64,000 nt of DNA from Pholiota molesta. Its lineage: Eukaryota > Basidiomycota > Agaricomycetes > Agaricales > Strophariaceae. Position 1 is the stretch's first letter, and each line of letters starts with the position of its first letter. The translations under genes and the position numbers were made by a program. The notes beneath the pieces are model-generated. The model was not told the origin of the DNA, did not search any database, and was given only the letters and a program-made list of their open reading frames with translations. The stretch spans positions 124,001-188,000 of the forward strand of contig JACGCK010000019.1 of assembly GCA_014925825.1 (NCBI GenBank), read 5' to 3'. Shown one piece after another: positions 1 through 10,500 of the stretch.

Positions 1-1
1 T

Positions 2-970
2 TGGCCAACGTCCACGGTCATCGAGCAAATCGTTGAGAAATCCTCTGGACAATTTATATATGCCTCGGTCATCATAGGTTATGTATCATTACCACATGCC
101 CACCCTGCGCTCCAACTCGACATCATCAACAACATCCGCCCTCGTAATCCTTCAGAAAATCTGTTCGCCCATCTCAATGCACTTTATCACTATATTTTCT
201 CACAGGTGAAACAACTTGACGCCGTACGGAATGTTTTGGCTCTCCAGCTGATTCATAGGGATGGGCAAGTGTTTTTAAGTGATATTGAGTCGTTATTCCA
301 GCTTGCTGCTGGCGAGCTGGAAGTCCTTTTCGCCGACCTAACCGCTCTCGTACAATGCTCCGCTGATGACACCTACATGAATATCCTCCATGCATCACTT
401 CCTGATTTCTTACTGGATGAAAGCCGTTCCGGGGAGTACCACATTAACCTTGATGAATATAGGACCAATCTATTATGCCTGTTCCTGGAGAGGCGGTGTC
501 CAATACCAGATCCGAATTCGTCGACCCCCAATATGAAGCATGATCCAGATCCTAGATGGGGAGAATACTGGCGGTTGCGCGCGATCTACCTTCTCCTTCA
601 GAGAGCGAAGGCCTCCACCCAACTGCAGCGCGCATGCATGAACTTCAATTGCATAATTTACAGCGCCAACATGGATCACTATTGTTTAAACTGGATTTTC
701 AGCAGTGTAAATGTCTTGCAAAAGCTGGTATGCCTTAACGCGGTCTATATGCACAATCAACTTGTTGACACTATACTCTAATAGGATTTCAAAGACCAGG
801 GTCAAGCGTACCCTCATGTCTTGGGCGTGTTTGCAGCAGAGTTTGCAAAGTACTGGTCGCCAGCTCATAACGATCATATGTTTTTTCGCAAAGAAGACAT
901 CAAAAGAAATTGCCCCGACCTTATGGCCTGTATCAATCAATTGATTCGACGAGAGGAATTACTGTTGTGA
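2..970 (+). CDS. NACHT-domain NTPase, C-terminal part (5' end outside window)
   Basis: This is the 3' end of a gene that begins before the window. Reading from base 2 gives about 303 residues in two exons, 2-727 and 785-970, joined by a 57-bp phase-0 intron that starts GTATGC and ends AATAG. The unspliced frame would stop within that intron. The N-terminal 70 residues carry the pattern that follows the NACHT ATPase core in agaricomycete NACHT proteins: ITxxSSGQFIYASVIIGYV-like sequence, then IRPRN and LNALYHYIFSQ. Next comes the winged-helix-like segment ending in LHASLPDFLLDESRS. No WD40 or TPR repeats follow; the protein ends in a charged, tryptophan-poor tail. Members of this family are STAND NTPases thought to act in non-self recognition or signalling; the role of this one is inferred only from the family. 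Family assignment is confident, function is not. Confidence 0.8.
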
Positions 971-1241
971 TTCTTCCTAGATTTTCAATTGCAGGATCAT
1001 TCTGGGGGATCGTTTACTGCTTATTCTATGCTTGTTATATACTTTCTCCCCAAAATTTAATTTATTTCAAGTTCTATTACCTTCCAAACATTCCAGAACA
1101 TATCGAACGAATAAGATTCTCCCATTCCAACGTAATAAATCCCCTTTTTGCTCCTTACCGCCTCCGTAGTACACATGTAATCTAGCTCACATCGACCTCT
1201 TTCTTAAACTTCTCCGCCATACCTGACGTCCTATGTGCCTT

Positions 1242-1900
1242 CTACACAGCCTTCAGCAACCCATGCTCCTCTTTCACTCCTCCGCCGTCAGCACCGCATC
1301 CCCGAGCATCTCCGTCCGCCCGAAGCCGTTCTTCCGCTTCCGCGCCAGCCCGTAGCACTCGCCCAGAACTGCCTTCCGCGCGTGCGCATCCACGAGCGAG
1401 GCGTCCAAGATCCCTAGGGCATGAGCGACATTGGATTTGTGCGGGTCGATGACCGGCAATGGGCTGTAGGGTGTCTGCGCTGGCGTGGACGCAGAGGTCG
1501 GCTGCGCAGTAGGAGGACTGCGAGGCGCTCAAGCTTGCGCGCGCGCGCCTGTCCGCGCAGAGCTAAGGACCCGAGGGCATAACCGAGGTCGAATTTGTGC
1601 AGGTAGATGAACGGCGATGGGGGGGTGTCTGGGCTGCTGTGGGTGGACGCAGAGGTCGGCGATGAGATTGGAGGATCTTGTCTGTGACTGTGAGGCGCTC
1701 AAGGGCCTGCGCAATATGGTATGCAACGCCTTTCGCGCGCCGCGCGTCCACGCGGGCTCGCCGAGCGAGGCGTCGGGGGTCCCGAGGGCGGGTGTAAGGT
1801 TGAATTTTTGTGCAGGAAGATGAGGTCGATGGGCTGTGGGGAGTCTGGGGCACGGACGGAGAGGTCAGCGACGAGATCAAAGCCTTGGACGGTCTATATA
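1242..1900 (-). repeat. Three degenerate tandem repeats, possibly a decayed TPR-like coding region
   Basis: Three related blocks share a landmark (GACGCAGAGGTCGG or near variants) at about 1489, 1645 and 1854, so the spacing is about 156 and 209 bp. On the minus strand each block can be read as a peptide containing HK(F/S)(N/D)xxxALG, two of them followed by xxDASL and then a basic segment. This is reminiscent of the ALGILGASL-type core of agaricomycete TPR repeats. Reading frames change from block to block, so no continuous product can be drawn. GC content is high. I cannot name the parent gene; a broken TPR or helical-repeat protein is only a guess. Confidence 0.35.
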
Positions 1901-1928
1901 CGGCTTTGAGGCGTCCAAGGGCGATGTA

Positions 1929-2960
1929 CTATCTGGGGCGAATAATGTCAGTAAAATCGTCACGTACTTTTGAAAAGATGGAAGGGATAAAATGGAATAG
2001 AACGCACTTGCCCGCCCTACCACTCTGCCAGATGTGTCCTATCGAACCCAGCGTCCCATCCTCCTTCCACTGCCCGATATCACCCGCCTGGCACGACTCC
2101 TCCTCCACCCTAAAGATCGCCGCGCGGTGCCATTCAAGCCATGGAGGTTGAAGTGATCCTTCGTCAGGCCCACGGATGAGGAGCTCATCCCACTGCCGGC
2201 GGGTGCGTCGCCCGCGCGGTGCCGAAAGAGGTGCTGCTCGCACCTGTGGGCATGGCAATGAAGTACCCAAGGTCGGGGGAGTCAACGACCTCGATCTCGA
2301 TGTATACAGTATGGCGCATGGAAGCCGACGGGCCCGAAGATGAACAGTTCGGGAGGCGCACAGCCCGTAACCTACAGGGAGTGGTCCGTCGATCCCTGTA
2401 GACCATACTGTATTTCAGGGGGGCATTCTATGTTCTGATGTACCCTGAACGGGGAGCAAGCAGTCAGCAAGTTCCTGCATCGGAAGACGGTAGTATTCTC
2501 AGATCTGCGATTTCGTCACCGAGCGAATGCCTTACGGTTCTACTCAACAATACCGTATTAGCGATGACCCATTACTCCCCAGGGACAGCGCGTATAAGAC
2601 TAGAGGTGTACCCATGCGCGCATGGTGTCTGGGCTGGGGCAGCGATCAGTGAGTGCGCGCTCTGCGCTGTCGCGGTTGATGGAGCGGAGGCCGTTGATGT
2701 GGATCATTGGATGACGCGGACGAGGGTTTGGGAGGCGCCGTGGAGGTAATAAATTTGTTTGATCAGGGGGGTGCATTGTGGAAGATGGGTATAAAGGACC
2801 CGCTCCTGCAGGGGAAAGCTCGCTGCGCCATCCAAGAGGTAAGTAGACTCCGGCCCGGGTGTTCGGCGGGTGAAGCCGGGTGAAGCCGGCGTCCCAATGA
2901 GTGGCAGGTATGGAATGCGACTCTCAAACCCCACACATGCCCGGCATCTGAGGCCCAAAC
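1929..2960 (-). other. Fragments of an unrecognised minus-strand coding region
   Basis: Several open pieces on the minus strand have coding-like composition. One near 2000-2150 reads PPWLEWHRAAIFRVEEES and then SIGHIWQSG. One near 2250-2330 reads VYIEIEVVDSPDLGYFIAMP. One near 2650-2740 reads INGLRSINRDSAERAL. They lie in different frames and could be exons of a single gene, or a decayed gene running on into the tandem repeats to its left. No start, stop or splice pattern can be fixed and I do not recognise the family. A 10-bp direct duplication (GTGAAGCCGG twice) lies at 2871-2890. Confidence 0.3.
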
Positions 2961-3269
2961 AAGTTCAAAAAGTCGAAAAGACAACTGCAGATATGATATA
3001 CGAAAGAAACTCAACGAATACATTCAGAAAAGCCTAGATATAAGACAAAGACTGTATGGAACAAAAGCCAAAATGACGAAACAATACGCCAAAGATCCTG
3101 AATTTTTTGGCATATTCATGGATGAGACCTCTATGCCTAACTACTCTGTAAGTTTGAGGGGTCTCGAGAGTCAAACGAGTGAGATATGACGCTAACAACA
3201 AAACGGGGACCGTTTTCGTAAACAATATTTGTCCTTGTTTGCAGCCCGGTTCAGCCCTAAGAGAATGAT

Positions 3270-5738
3270 CACCTAAGGTTCCCACAGTAACCGGCTTATT
3301 AGCGGGTTAGATCAGTACACTACAAACCTACTAATAAGCAGCTAAAAGTCCGTTTCCCTTACCCGTGAAGAATTCCTTCGTTAATTCTTGGACTTAGCTG
3401 CAAGACACCCTCGTCGGCCATTCCCACACCCCGGCTATGTGCCACCATGCCTTTTTAGGCTCCCGGCGTCATTGCGGCATGGGCGCATTGCCTATTTAGG
3501 CTGCGCGCACCGCCGCCTGATACCTCCCGCCCTCCTGGATGATAGGATAGAGAATGGGCTCTAGCTCAGTCAGTTCCCCTCCGCTCCTTTCGATTTTTGG
3601 CATATGGATAGATATAGTATGTCTGAGCTTGTACCTAGTATTTTAAATGGTATATATTAGGATTTAACTGCCAAAAAAGCGGTTTCTCATAGAGCAGGAG
3701 GAGGAGCAGTAATGGGTATAGGTCTTAACCCTCTATGGGCATGTCCATTGAGAAAGGACAACATATATACTAATACATACTGTTATATGAGTGATTATGC
3801 GAAGCTATAGGCCTTAAATTAGTGATGGAAGCAACCTTATGAGGAGATCTATAGGGAAAGTGAAATATGACATTAAAAAGATACTTTGCAATGCCCTTCT
3901 TGTCTATATAATCGTTGTATAGTATGTAGGATAGCTATGTTATCTTGGATATATAGCTAGAGAGCCATAGATAGAGTATATCACCTTCTATAAAGGCATC
4001 TAGCTAGGAACAAATGGGCATATATCTGAGTACCAAGGGGAAAAGGAAACCTAATCTCTTGTATTATAGCTCTCCTAGATGATATTTACCCGTTCCTTGC
4101 TCGATAATAGAGCTAGAAGGAGTGGAACATATAGATATGACCACCTAAGGGGCCTATGCATGCAGGTACATGCATCTATGGTCTAAAAAATTATTTCTGG
4201 AGGTATAACAGCGCTACGTGGTACTATACGATACACATATCTATTTTGGAACGTTTAATCGGTACCCTACAGTGTTAAATGGATGGTAAAGCAGTGAAGG
4301 ATGTCTGGCACGCATAAATAACGTATTCTGCCTATAACATAGCGGGGGAACCGTCTAAAATGACGATACTCTAGGGCATAATAGCCCTCATTAATACCTA
4401 CAAAATGAGATACGCCGGAAGGAAATCGGGCCATGGGTTGAGGTGCTATAGTGAAATTAATAGCTGGAACATCGAATTAGATCACGGCCACTTGAGCCAC
4501 AGTTATGCGCCTATATTTGGATCTTTCTAAAAAGATGTCTTATCAGCTTAATTCACTATAGCACCTCAACCCATGGCCCGATTTCCTTCCGGCGTATCTC
4601 ATTTTGTAGGTATTAATGAGGGCTATTATGCCCTAGAGTATCGTCATTTTAGACGGTTCCCCCGCTATGTTATAGGCAGAATACGTTATTTATGCGTGCC
4701 AGACATCCTTCACTGATTTACCATCCATTTAACACTGTAGGGTACCGATTAAACGTTCCAAAATAGATCTGTGTACCGTATAGTACCACGTAGCGCTGTT
4801 ATACCTCCAGAAATAATTTTTTAGACCATAGATGCATGTACCTGCATGCATAGGCCCCTTAGGTGGTCATATCTATATGTTCCACTCCTTCTAGCTCTAT
4901 TATCGAGCAAGGAATGGGTAAATATCATCTAGGAGAGCTATAATACAAAGAGATTAGGTTTCCTTTTCCCCTTGGTACTCAGATATATGCCCATTTGTTC
5001 CAGCTAGATGCCTTTATAGAAGGTGATATACTCTATCTATGGCTCTCTAGCTATATATCCAAGATAACATAGATATCCTACATACTATACAACGATTATA
5101 TAGACAAGAAGGGCATTGCAAAGTATCTTTTCAATGTCATATTTCACTTTCCCTATAGATCTCCTCATAAGGTTGCTTCCATCACTAATTTAAGGCCTAT
5201 AGCTTCGCATAATCACTCATATAACAGTATGTATTAGTATATATGTTGTCCTTTCTCAATAGACATGCCCATAGAGGGTTAAGACCTATACCCATCACTG
5301 CTCCTCCTCCTGCTCTATGAGAAACCGCTTTTTTGGCAGTTAAATCCTAATATATACCATTTAAAGTACTAGGTACAAGCTCAGACATACTATATCTATC
5401 CATATGCCAAAAATCGAAAGGAGCAGAGGGGAACTGACTGAGCTAGAGCCCATTCTCTATCCTATCATCCAGGAGGGCGGGAGGTATCAGGCGGCGGTGC
5501 GCGCAGCCTAAATAGGCAATGCGCCCATGCCGCAATGACGCCGGGAGCCTAAAAAGGCATGGTGGCACATAGCCGGAGGTGTGGGAATGGCCGACGAGGG
5601 TGTCTTGCAGCTAAGTCCAAGAATTAACGAAGGAATTCTTCACGGGTAAGGGAAACGGACTTTTAGCTGCTTATTAGTAGGTTTGTAGTGTACTGATCTA
5701 ACCCGCTAATAAGCCGGTTACTGTGGGAACCTTAGGTG
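3270..5738. repeat. 2.47-kb near-perfect palindrome (foldback element)
   Basis: The sequence from 3270 to about 4462 reappears as its reverse complement from about 4540 to 5738, so two arms of roughly 1.19 kb face each other across a spacer of about 78 bases. The outer ends are CACCTAAGG and CCTTAGGTG. The arms are about 98-99 percent identical by eye; differences include 4282 (G/T), 4093 (C/T), the 4233 and 4239 region, and a few 1-base indels such as one near 4461. The arms are AT-rich and crowded with TAG and CTA triplets, and no frame on either strand holds an ORF of 60 codons. Each arm starts with its own hairpin (GCTTATTAG at 3294-3302 against CTAATAAGC at 3331-3339). No target-site duplication is evident at the ends. 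It could be a foldback transposon or an inverted duplication of a non-coding element. Confidence 0.93.
4463..4539. other. Spacer at the centre of the palindrome
   Basis: About 77 bases separate the two arms and are not clearly self-complementary. No ORF or promoter is visible. In a hairpin this would be the loop. Its presence may explain how the arms tolerate cloning and replication. Confidence 0.8.
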
Positions 5739-7112
5739 CTTGGGAGGATAAAATCAAGGCCTGGAGCCAAACAGGACCATCCATTCAGAAATCTATTTAA
5801 ACCCCCTGCTCCCCTCTTCCTCTCCCTATCTCAAACGACGACCATCTCTGTCTTCGAGCCGCTCTGCACTGGGTGATTCCACCAAATCATCACTCCTTAC
5901 CGCACACCCTATCGCCCATGCCAATTGCCCACTCACTGAAAAGATCGGTCGTCGTCCCGGGCGGGTGATCATGCACTCATCGTGAGTGCTCGTTCTCCTT
6001 ATCTGATGCTTGGACATTTCTAATAATTCATGTTATAGACGCGGGTAGTCTGATACCCTCGGACTATCCAGCATGCACCCCTACCCAACTACTACTGGCA
6101 TATGCCTTCTTGGCTACGCCACACCACAACCTTGAATCACGGAAGCTAGGTGTGGGCAGTGGACGATGAGGCTTCAAATGTACGTGCTTGCGATGACCTG
6201 TGGATCTTTCTAATGCGATCGATCGCTCGTGTAGATTTCTCACTCGGCGCTCATCGTCCCCTCCGCATTCGCTATGGGTCCTGTCGACCCAGCTAACCTC
6301 TCGCACAGATCATGCTTTGAGGTAGAGCATGAACCCCCAGGCACAGCAGACTGTACAGGTGCGTCCTCTCCCCATCTTCTTATTGTATCTATTTTAATGT
6401 CTTTGATTATCCCAGATGACAATACCTGTTTCGTTTGCTATGAATATTTTTACCTTTCAATTTCTCCACCACCATTTTATTCCTTTTCAATACTCTTTTC
6501 TATTCGTCCATTGCCCCCTGTCAGCCATCTACGAATTCTAGAAGACGTTTGGACCTTCAAAACATGGGACGGATTGAGGCTCAGAGCCCCTTGGGGTTTT
6601 CGACTGCCGAAGGCAATATTCCCGGCTACCGCCAGAGTCCAACCAGCCTCTGCTATGTAGGTATAGCCGGGTGAGCGCCGTCTCGCTCTCGCCCCTGTTG
6701 CACAGAGTTGAAGGGTCTTTCCACCCTCACCCTCCGGGGTGGAAATGAACGCACGGAGCAGGCTCCTCTGGCTTATGATAATTCGGGCATGAGGAGCAGA
6801 ATTCTGCGATGGTAATGACAATGTTTAAGTGGCAATGGTTTTTCGAATCATCTTTACCTTCTTTTCTTATTTTTACACCAAACCTATTTCAATACATTTA
6901 GTCTACCCCCGAAAGGGGCCAATGCGCTTCGGCGCCTGTGTGACTTCGACATTAAGCTAAGCGGGAACTAAATTTTCTTACACGCCTTTCGTCTTTGTTT
7001 CTTGCAACCCCCAATCACGATTCAGCCTTCAGTGTCAGGCATTGTGGACATGTTTAGATTAGAAGCCTTGCGTCGCGTGAGCGCTGAAACTTATGCCGCG
7101 CACCGGGCGATG
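5739..7112 (+). repeat. Dispersed element, copy 1 (about 1.37 kb)
   Basis: This block matches 14857-16201 along its whole length, in the same orientation, with scattered substitutions and small indels. It begins CTTGGGAGGATAA, has a TATA-like box about 60 bases in, then a pyrimidine-rich tract. Sequences resembling intron borders follow (GTGAGTGCTC near 5980; TTATAG near 6040). Near the far end lie compact hairpins: a C4-GAAA-G4 stem at 6907-6918, GCGC-TTCG-GCGC at 6924-6935, and a TCCACCC/GGGTGGA stem near 6719-6743. An ORF of 128 codons at 6274-6660 is not kept in frame in copy 2, so it is probably not a protein gene. It may be a solo LTR, a non-autonomous transposon or a repeated non-coding RNA gene. 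The left boundary coincides with the end of the palindrome. Confidence 0.85.
5794..5800 (+). promoter_or_regulatory. TATA-like box of dispersed element copy 1
   Basis: TATTTAA lies about 60 bases inside the element and is followed by a C/T-rich tract, the usual layout of a fungal RNA polymerase II start region. Copy 2 has TATATAAA at the same place, so the feature is conserved. Confidence 0.5.
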
Positions 7113-7591
7113 CTAGGTTTTTTTGAGGCGTCAGGGCGTCTTTATCCTGGCAAGCCTCAACCCTACCATGATTCACCCTTCAGACCTTCCGAGTCGATCA
7201 GAAATCAGTTCCGCTATTCATTGGTGCCTTGATGACATTGTTAGATTTGCAGTTGTGCAGCAACTTCGAGTCTGGTCCAACGAGGCACCAATAATGTTAT
7301 TATGTTCTTGCGTCCACGGTAATGTATTCAAGTTCAAGACCGTGTTCTTGCCAACTTTTTGACTCTTGAGTACTTAGTAATTGAGTCATCATGGATCTCA
7401 TCCTCTTCAAGCAGATGAAAACTGAGTAAACAAGTGGGTAACTAGAGTTGTATGGGGTATGCATTAAAACTAATAATCTAACTTTGTTCCGGGTGTATCA
7501 AAATATGCAAAACATCATAAATACATAAATGAGGATAATCCATTAGGTATGCAGCCATCACCATCTTTCGTCAGGTTGTCGTTGCTTTCAT
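7113..7591. other. Intergenic stretch, nothing recognised
   Basis: This lies between the right end of the dispersed element and the stop codon of the CSC1-like gene. Short ORFs here show no family features. It presumably holds the 3' UTR and terminator region of the minus-strand CSC1 gene. Confidence 0.6.
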
Positions 7592-10500
7592 TCATTCGTT
7601 AGTCGACTTCTTAAACATCCACGAAGTCAGCCATGATTTCGTGCCCTGCGATTTCGTCGCCTCCGCCGCCTCGTCCTCAATCCGGTCGCGCAGCGCCTGC
7701 CGCTCTTCCTCCAGCACCTCGTGGAAAATGGCCTCGGCCGCAGAGACGTTCTGGCTCCGTGTCGGCAGCCTCGGCGCCGTCAAAGAAAGATGCGAGGAAG
7801 AGTTATTGGCGGCTACGAAGTCGGCTTGTGCGTGCACGTCTGGCCGCAGACCGAGCTCTTGGTCGGACGATGAGTGTCTTCGGGCAGCGGGCAATGTCGG
7901 TATATGTAGCACCGACATGATAGAGGAGGACCGCGTACGGCCCGTGGTAGGAACAGGGGGGACGTTGTCCGAAAAGGAGCGATGATTCTGGAGGGTAGGT
8001 CGCTTCGGCGTCGTTGGTCGGCGTCGCGCAGATAGAGACGTAGCCCCGCTGTGATTTTTATCACCATAACTCTTCCTGGAAAACATACTCGATTTGCGAG
8101 GCCGGATGGTCTGCTCCACACCTCCTTCCTTGGCCTGAACACGTTTCGCAATGACCGCTGGCAACTCGATCTCCTCCGTTCCATCTACGTCTGGCAAGTC
8201 CGCACGCATGGACAGAGGCGATTTAGGCATGGTTAGACGACTGCCGGGAGTCTCCTGGTCAGAATTTGAGGCGCATGCCAATTCCTCTGGCGATTCCGTC
8301 TCTTCTTCAAGGCCGAGCCACGCTCCAAGACGGCCAGCCGAAACTTCTACAGTCATAGAGACTCTCAAATCCACGGTATCATCGAGATCGAGCACCCCTG
8401 TAGGATTTCTCGGCAACCACAGGACATTATCGATGGTCCGAGTGTAGAAGGGGTTGTCGTAAGGTAAATCAATTGTAGCCTGGTCATCCCAAGGAACGGG
8501 TGGAGGATGAGGTATGACAGGTCCTGAGGTCTCCAGGGCATCAACGCTGAGACCCAACACTCCAGGATCATGCTTGGGTTCGGTATCTGGCATCTTCCAT
8601 GGGTACCCATCAGCAGTAACTTTTGTAGTGAGTTCAGGTGCAGTGGAAGCTCCTGGGGAGCCCGCTTCCACCTGTCGTTCATCTGTTTTGCCAGACGACG
8701 TCCTAGGGGACGACTCGCTGACCTTTGGCAAATGCTTGTCGCCATGAGGACCAAAAGGATTAGGAGGTCGTCGTTGAACCTGCCCCACTCGTTGGAAAGT
8801 TCGGTATGAAAAATTGACCCATACAGGCAGCTTCCAGGTGAGGAAGGACGTCCCGGTATGGTGGTGATTCGGGTGTCCACGGAGGGCATGGCCATCCTCG
8901 GAGCTATCGATAAGTCCTTGAGCTTCTGGGTCTTGTAAGCGCGAGCCTTCTCGATGATGGCCGTTGCAAACAATTTCTGCTTCCAATAAATCGTCGGCTT
9001 CGTACTGCGCACGACACATCCGGGTCATCCTAAAAATGAAGATTGGTGGACTGTAAGTAACGATGGGTCAAGGGACTTACATGAGTTTCACGATGGCCGT
9101 AAAAAGAATCAGGAGCGCGGAAAGTCCAACGTTCGCATTCTTCTTGAGAACGACCATGTATGCCATGAACACGGTCTGAGATGATGATGTTAGCATTATG
9201 ACGAGTGGAAGCTGAACGAATCGCCACCAACTTGAGCAAGAATTAAGCCATCCAGTGAATATCGAATCATCCTAATAATGAGCACTCGTCCGTCTCCTTC
9301 ATAATTCTTAGCGTAAACGTGAATGAGCTATTGAAAAGGATCAACATAAGACGCTAAAGAAGAAAATAAGAAAAATTTACCTGATTCTTGACGACCCCTA
9401 TAAGCGAAGAAGGCAGAAGATCAGCATGCATCCGTTATTAAAACATAAATTGAAAGGCCACAAACCATGCTGAATAAAGAAATAGAAGGTCGTAAAAGGC
9501 AATACAAAGGGATTAAGCACCGCGAAGAGCAGGAGTACATGGATGACGAGAGTGTGATTTGGGAGCCAATCTGAAACGTGGTCAAGATTATATATCGCAC
9601 GTACTTGGAGAAACAAAAATACTTACAATAGAAATTGAAAGTACGGGGACGGATGCCGACCGCACGTTTCCGGCTGGTAAACGATACATAGCAATAAGCA
9701 TCCATGGAAGACAAGAAAATGGGCGAATGCTTACGGGACAACTTGACGTGATGTCTTTGGGTATAGAATGAGGGGTAACTACAAAAAAGGATCAGTTTGC
9801 AGAGCCTGGTCACATAGGACACCAATATTGCGTACACCGACTATAATCAACAGTTAGCGCCAGAGTGAGCGAGTTTCATGAAGCGAGGACTTACGCAAAG
9901 CCATTTCAAATCCTCCATGCATAGCCGTTGTGAAAATGACTATCAAAACATCAATCATCAGTAATGCACAAATAACCGCAAGAGAAACAAACTTACGCCA
10001 ACCAACATAAAAAGGACCCGCAGTAGGAAAACTCGACGAAACAGTCTGAAGAACATCGATGTGTGTCGGATTCCTAAACGAATTGAGGAAAGACTGCAGC
10101 GCCGCGGTACCGACGCAGAAGAAAATAAGGACATTAACAATAAGGAATTTGTAATAACGAGTCAGCATCAAGTCGTGAAGCGCAGAAAGGGTGGTTATCG
10201 TGTGGGCTTTCTTTGCGATGAGGAGTAGGACAAGAGGGATGAGGAGGGCGAGAAGGGCGACGAGGAGCGTGGGGATGAAGGATTGCAGGACTTCACTTTG
10301 CCAGGCGTGGCGATCGAGATAGGTTTTCTATAGGAAGATATCAGTCAATGGTGGCAATGGATAGGCATACATGAAGCTCACAAGACTAGGCCAGAACAAA
10401 CTGATATTTTGGATGGAAACAAGACCGACGAGCAAGGATACTGGGAAGAGCCAGAACAGTGTGAATGTCCTATATTTCAAGTTCAACATCGTGTCGTCGA

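Noticed and set aside
3562..3573. TAGCTCAGTCAG resembles a tRNA A box inside the palindrome arm
   Set aside because: No matching B box (GGTTCGA) at the right distance and no acceptor-stem pairing; the following TTTCGATTTTT is too weak. Not called as a tRNA or tRNA-derived SINE.
3270..5738. Classic autonomous DNA transposon with long terminal inverted repeats
   Set aside because: There is no transposase ORF, no room for one between the arms, and no visible target-site duplication.
6274..6660. 128-codon ORF in dispersed element copy 1
   Set aside because: The frame is not conserved in copy 2 and the product matches nothing known; it probably arises by chance.
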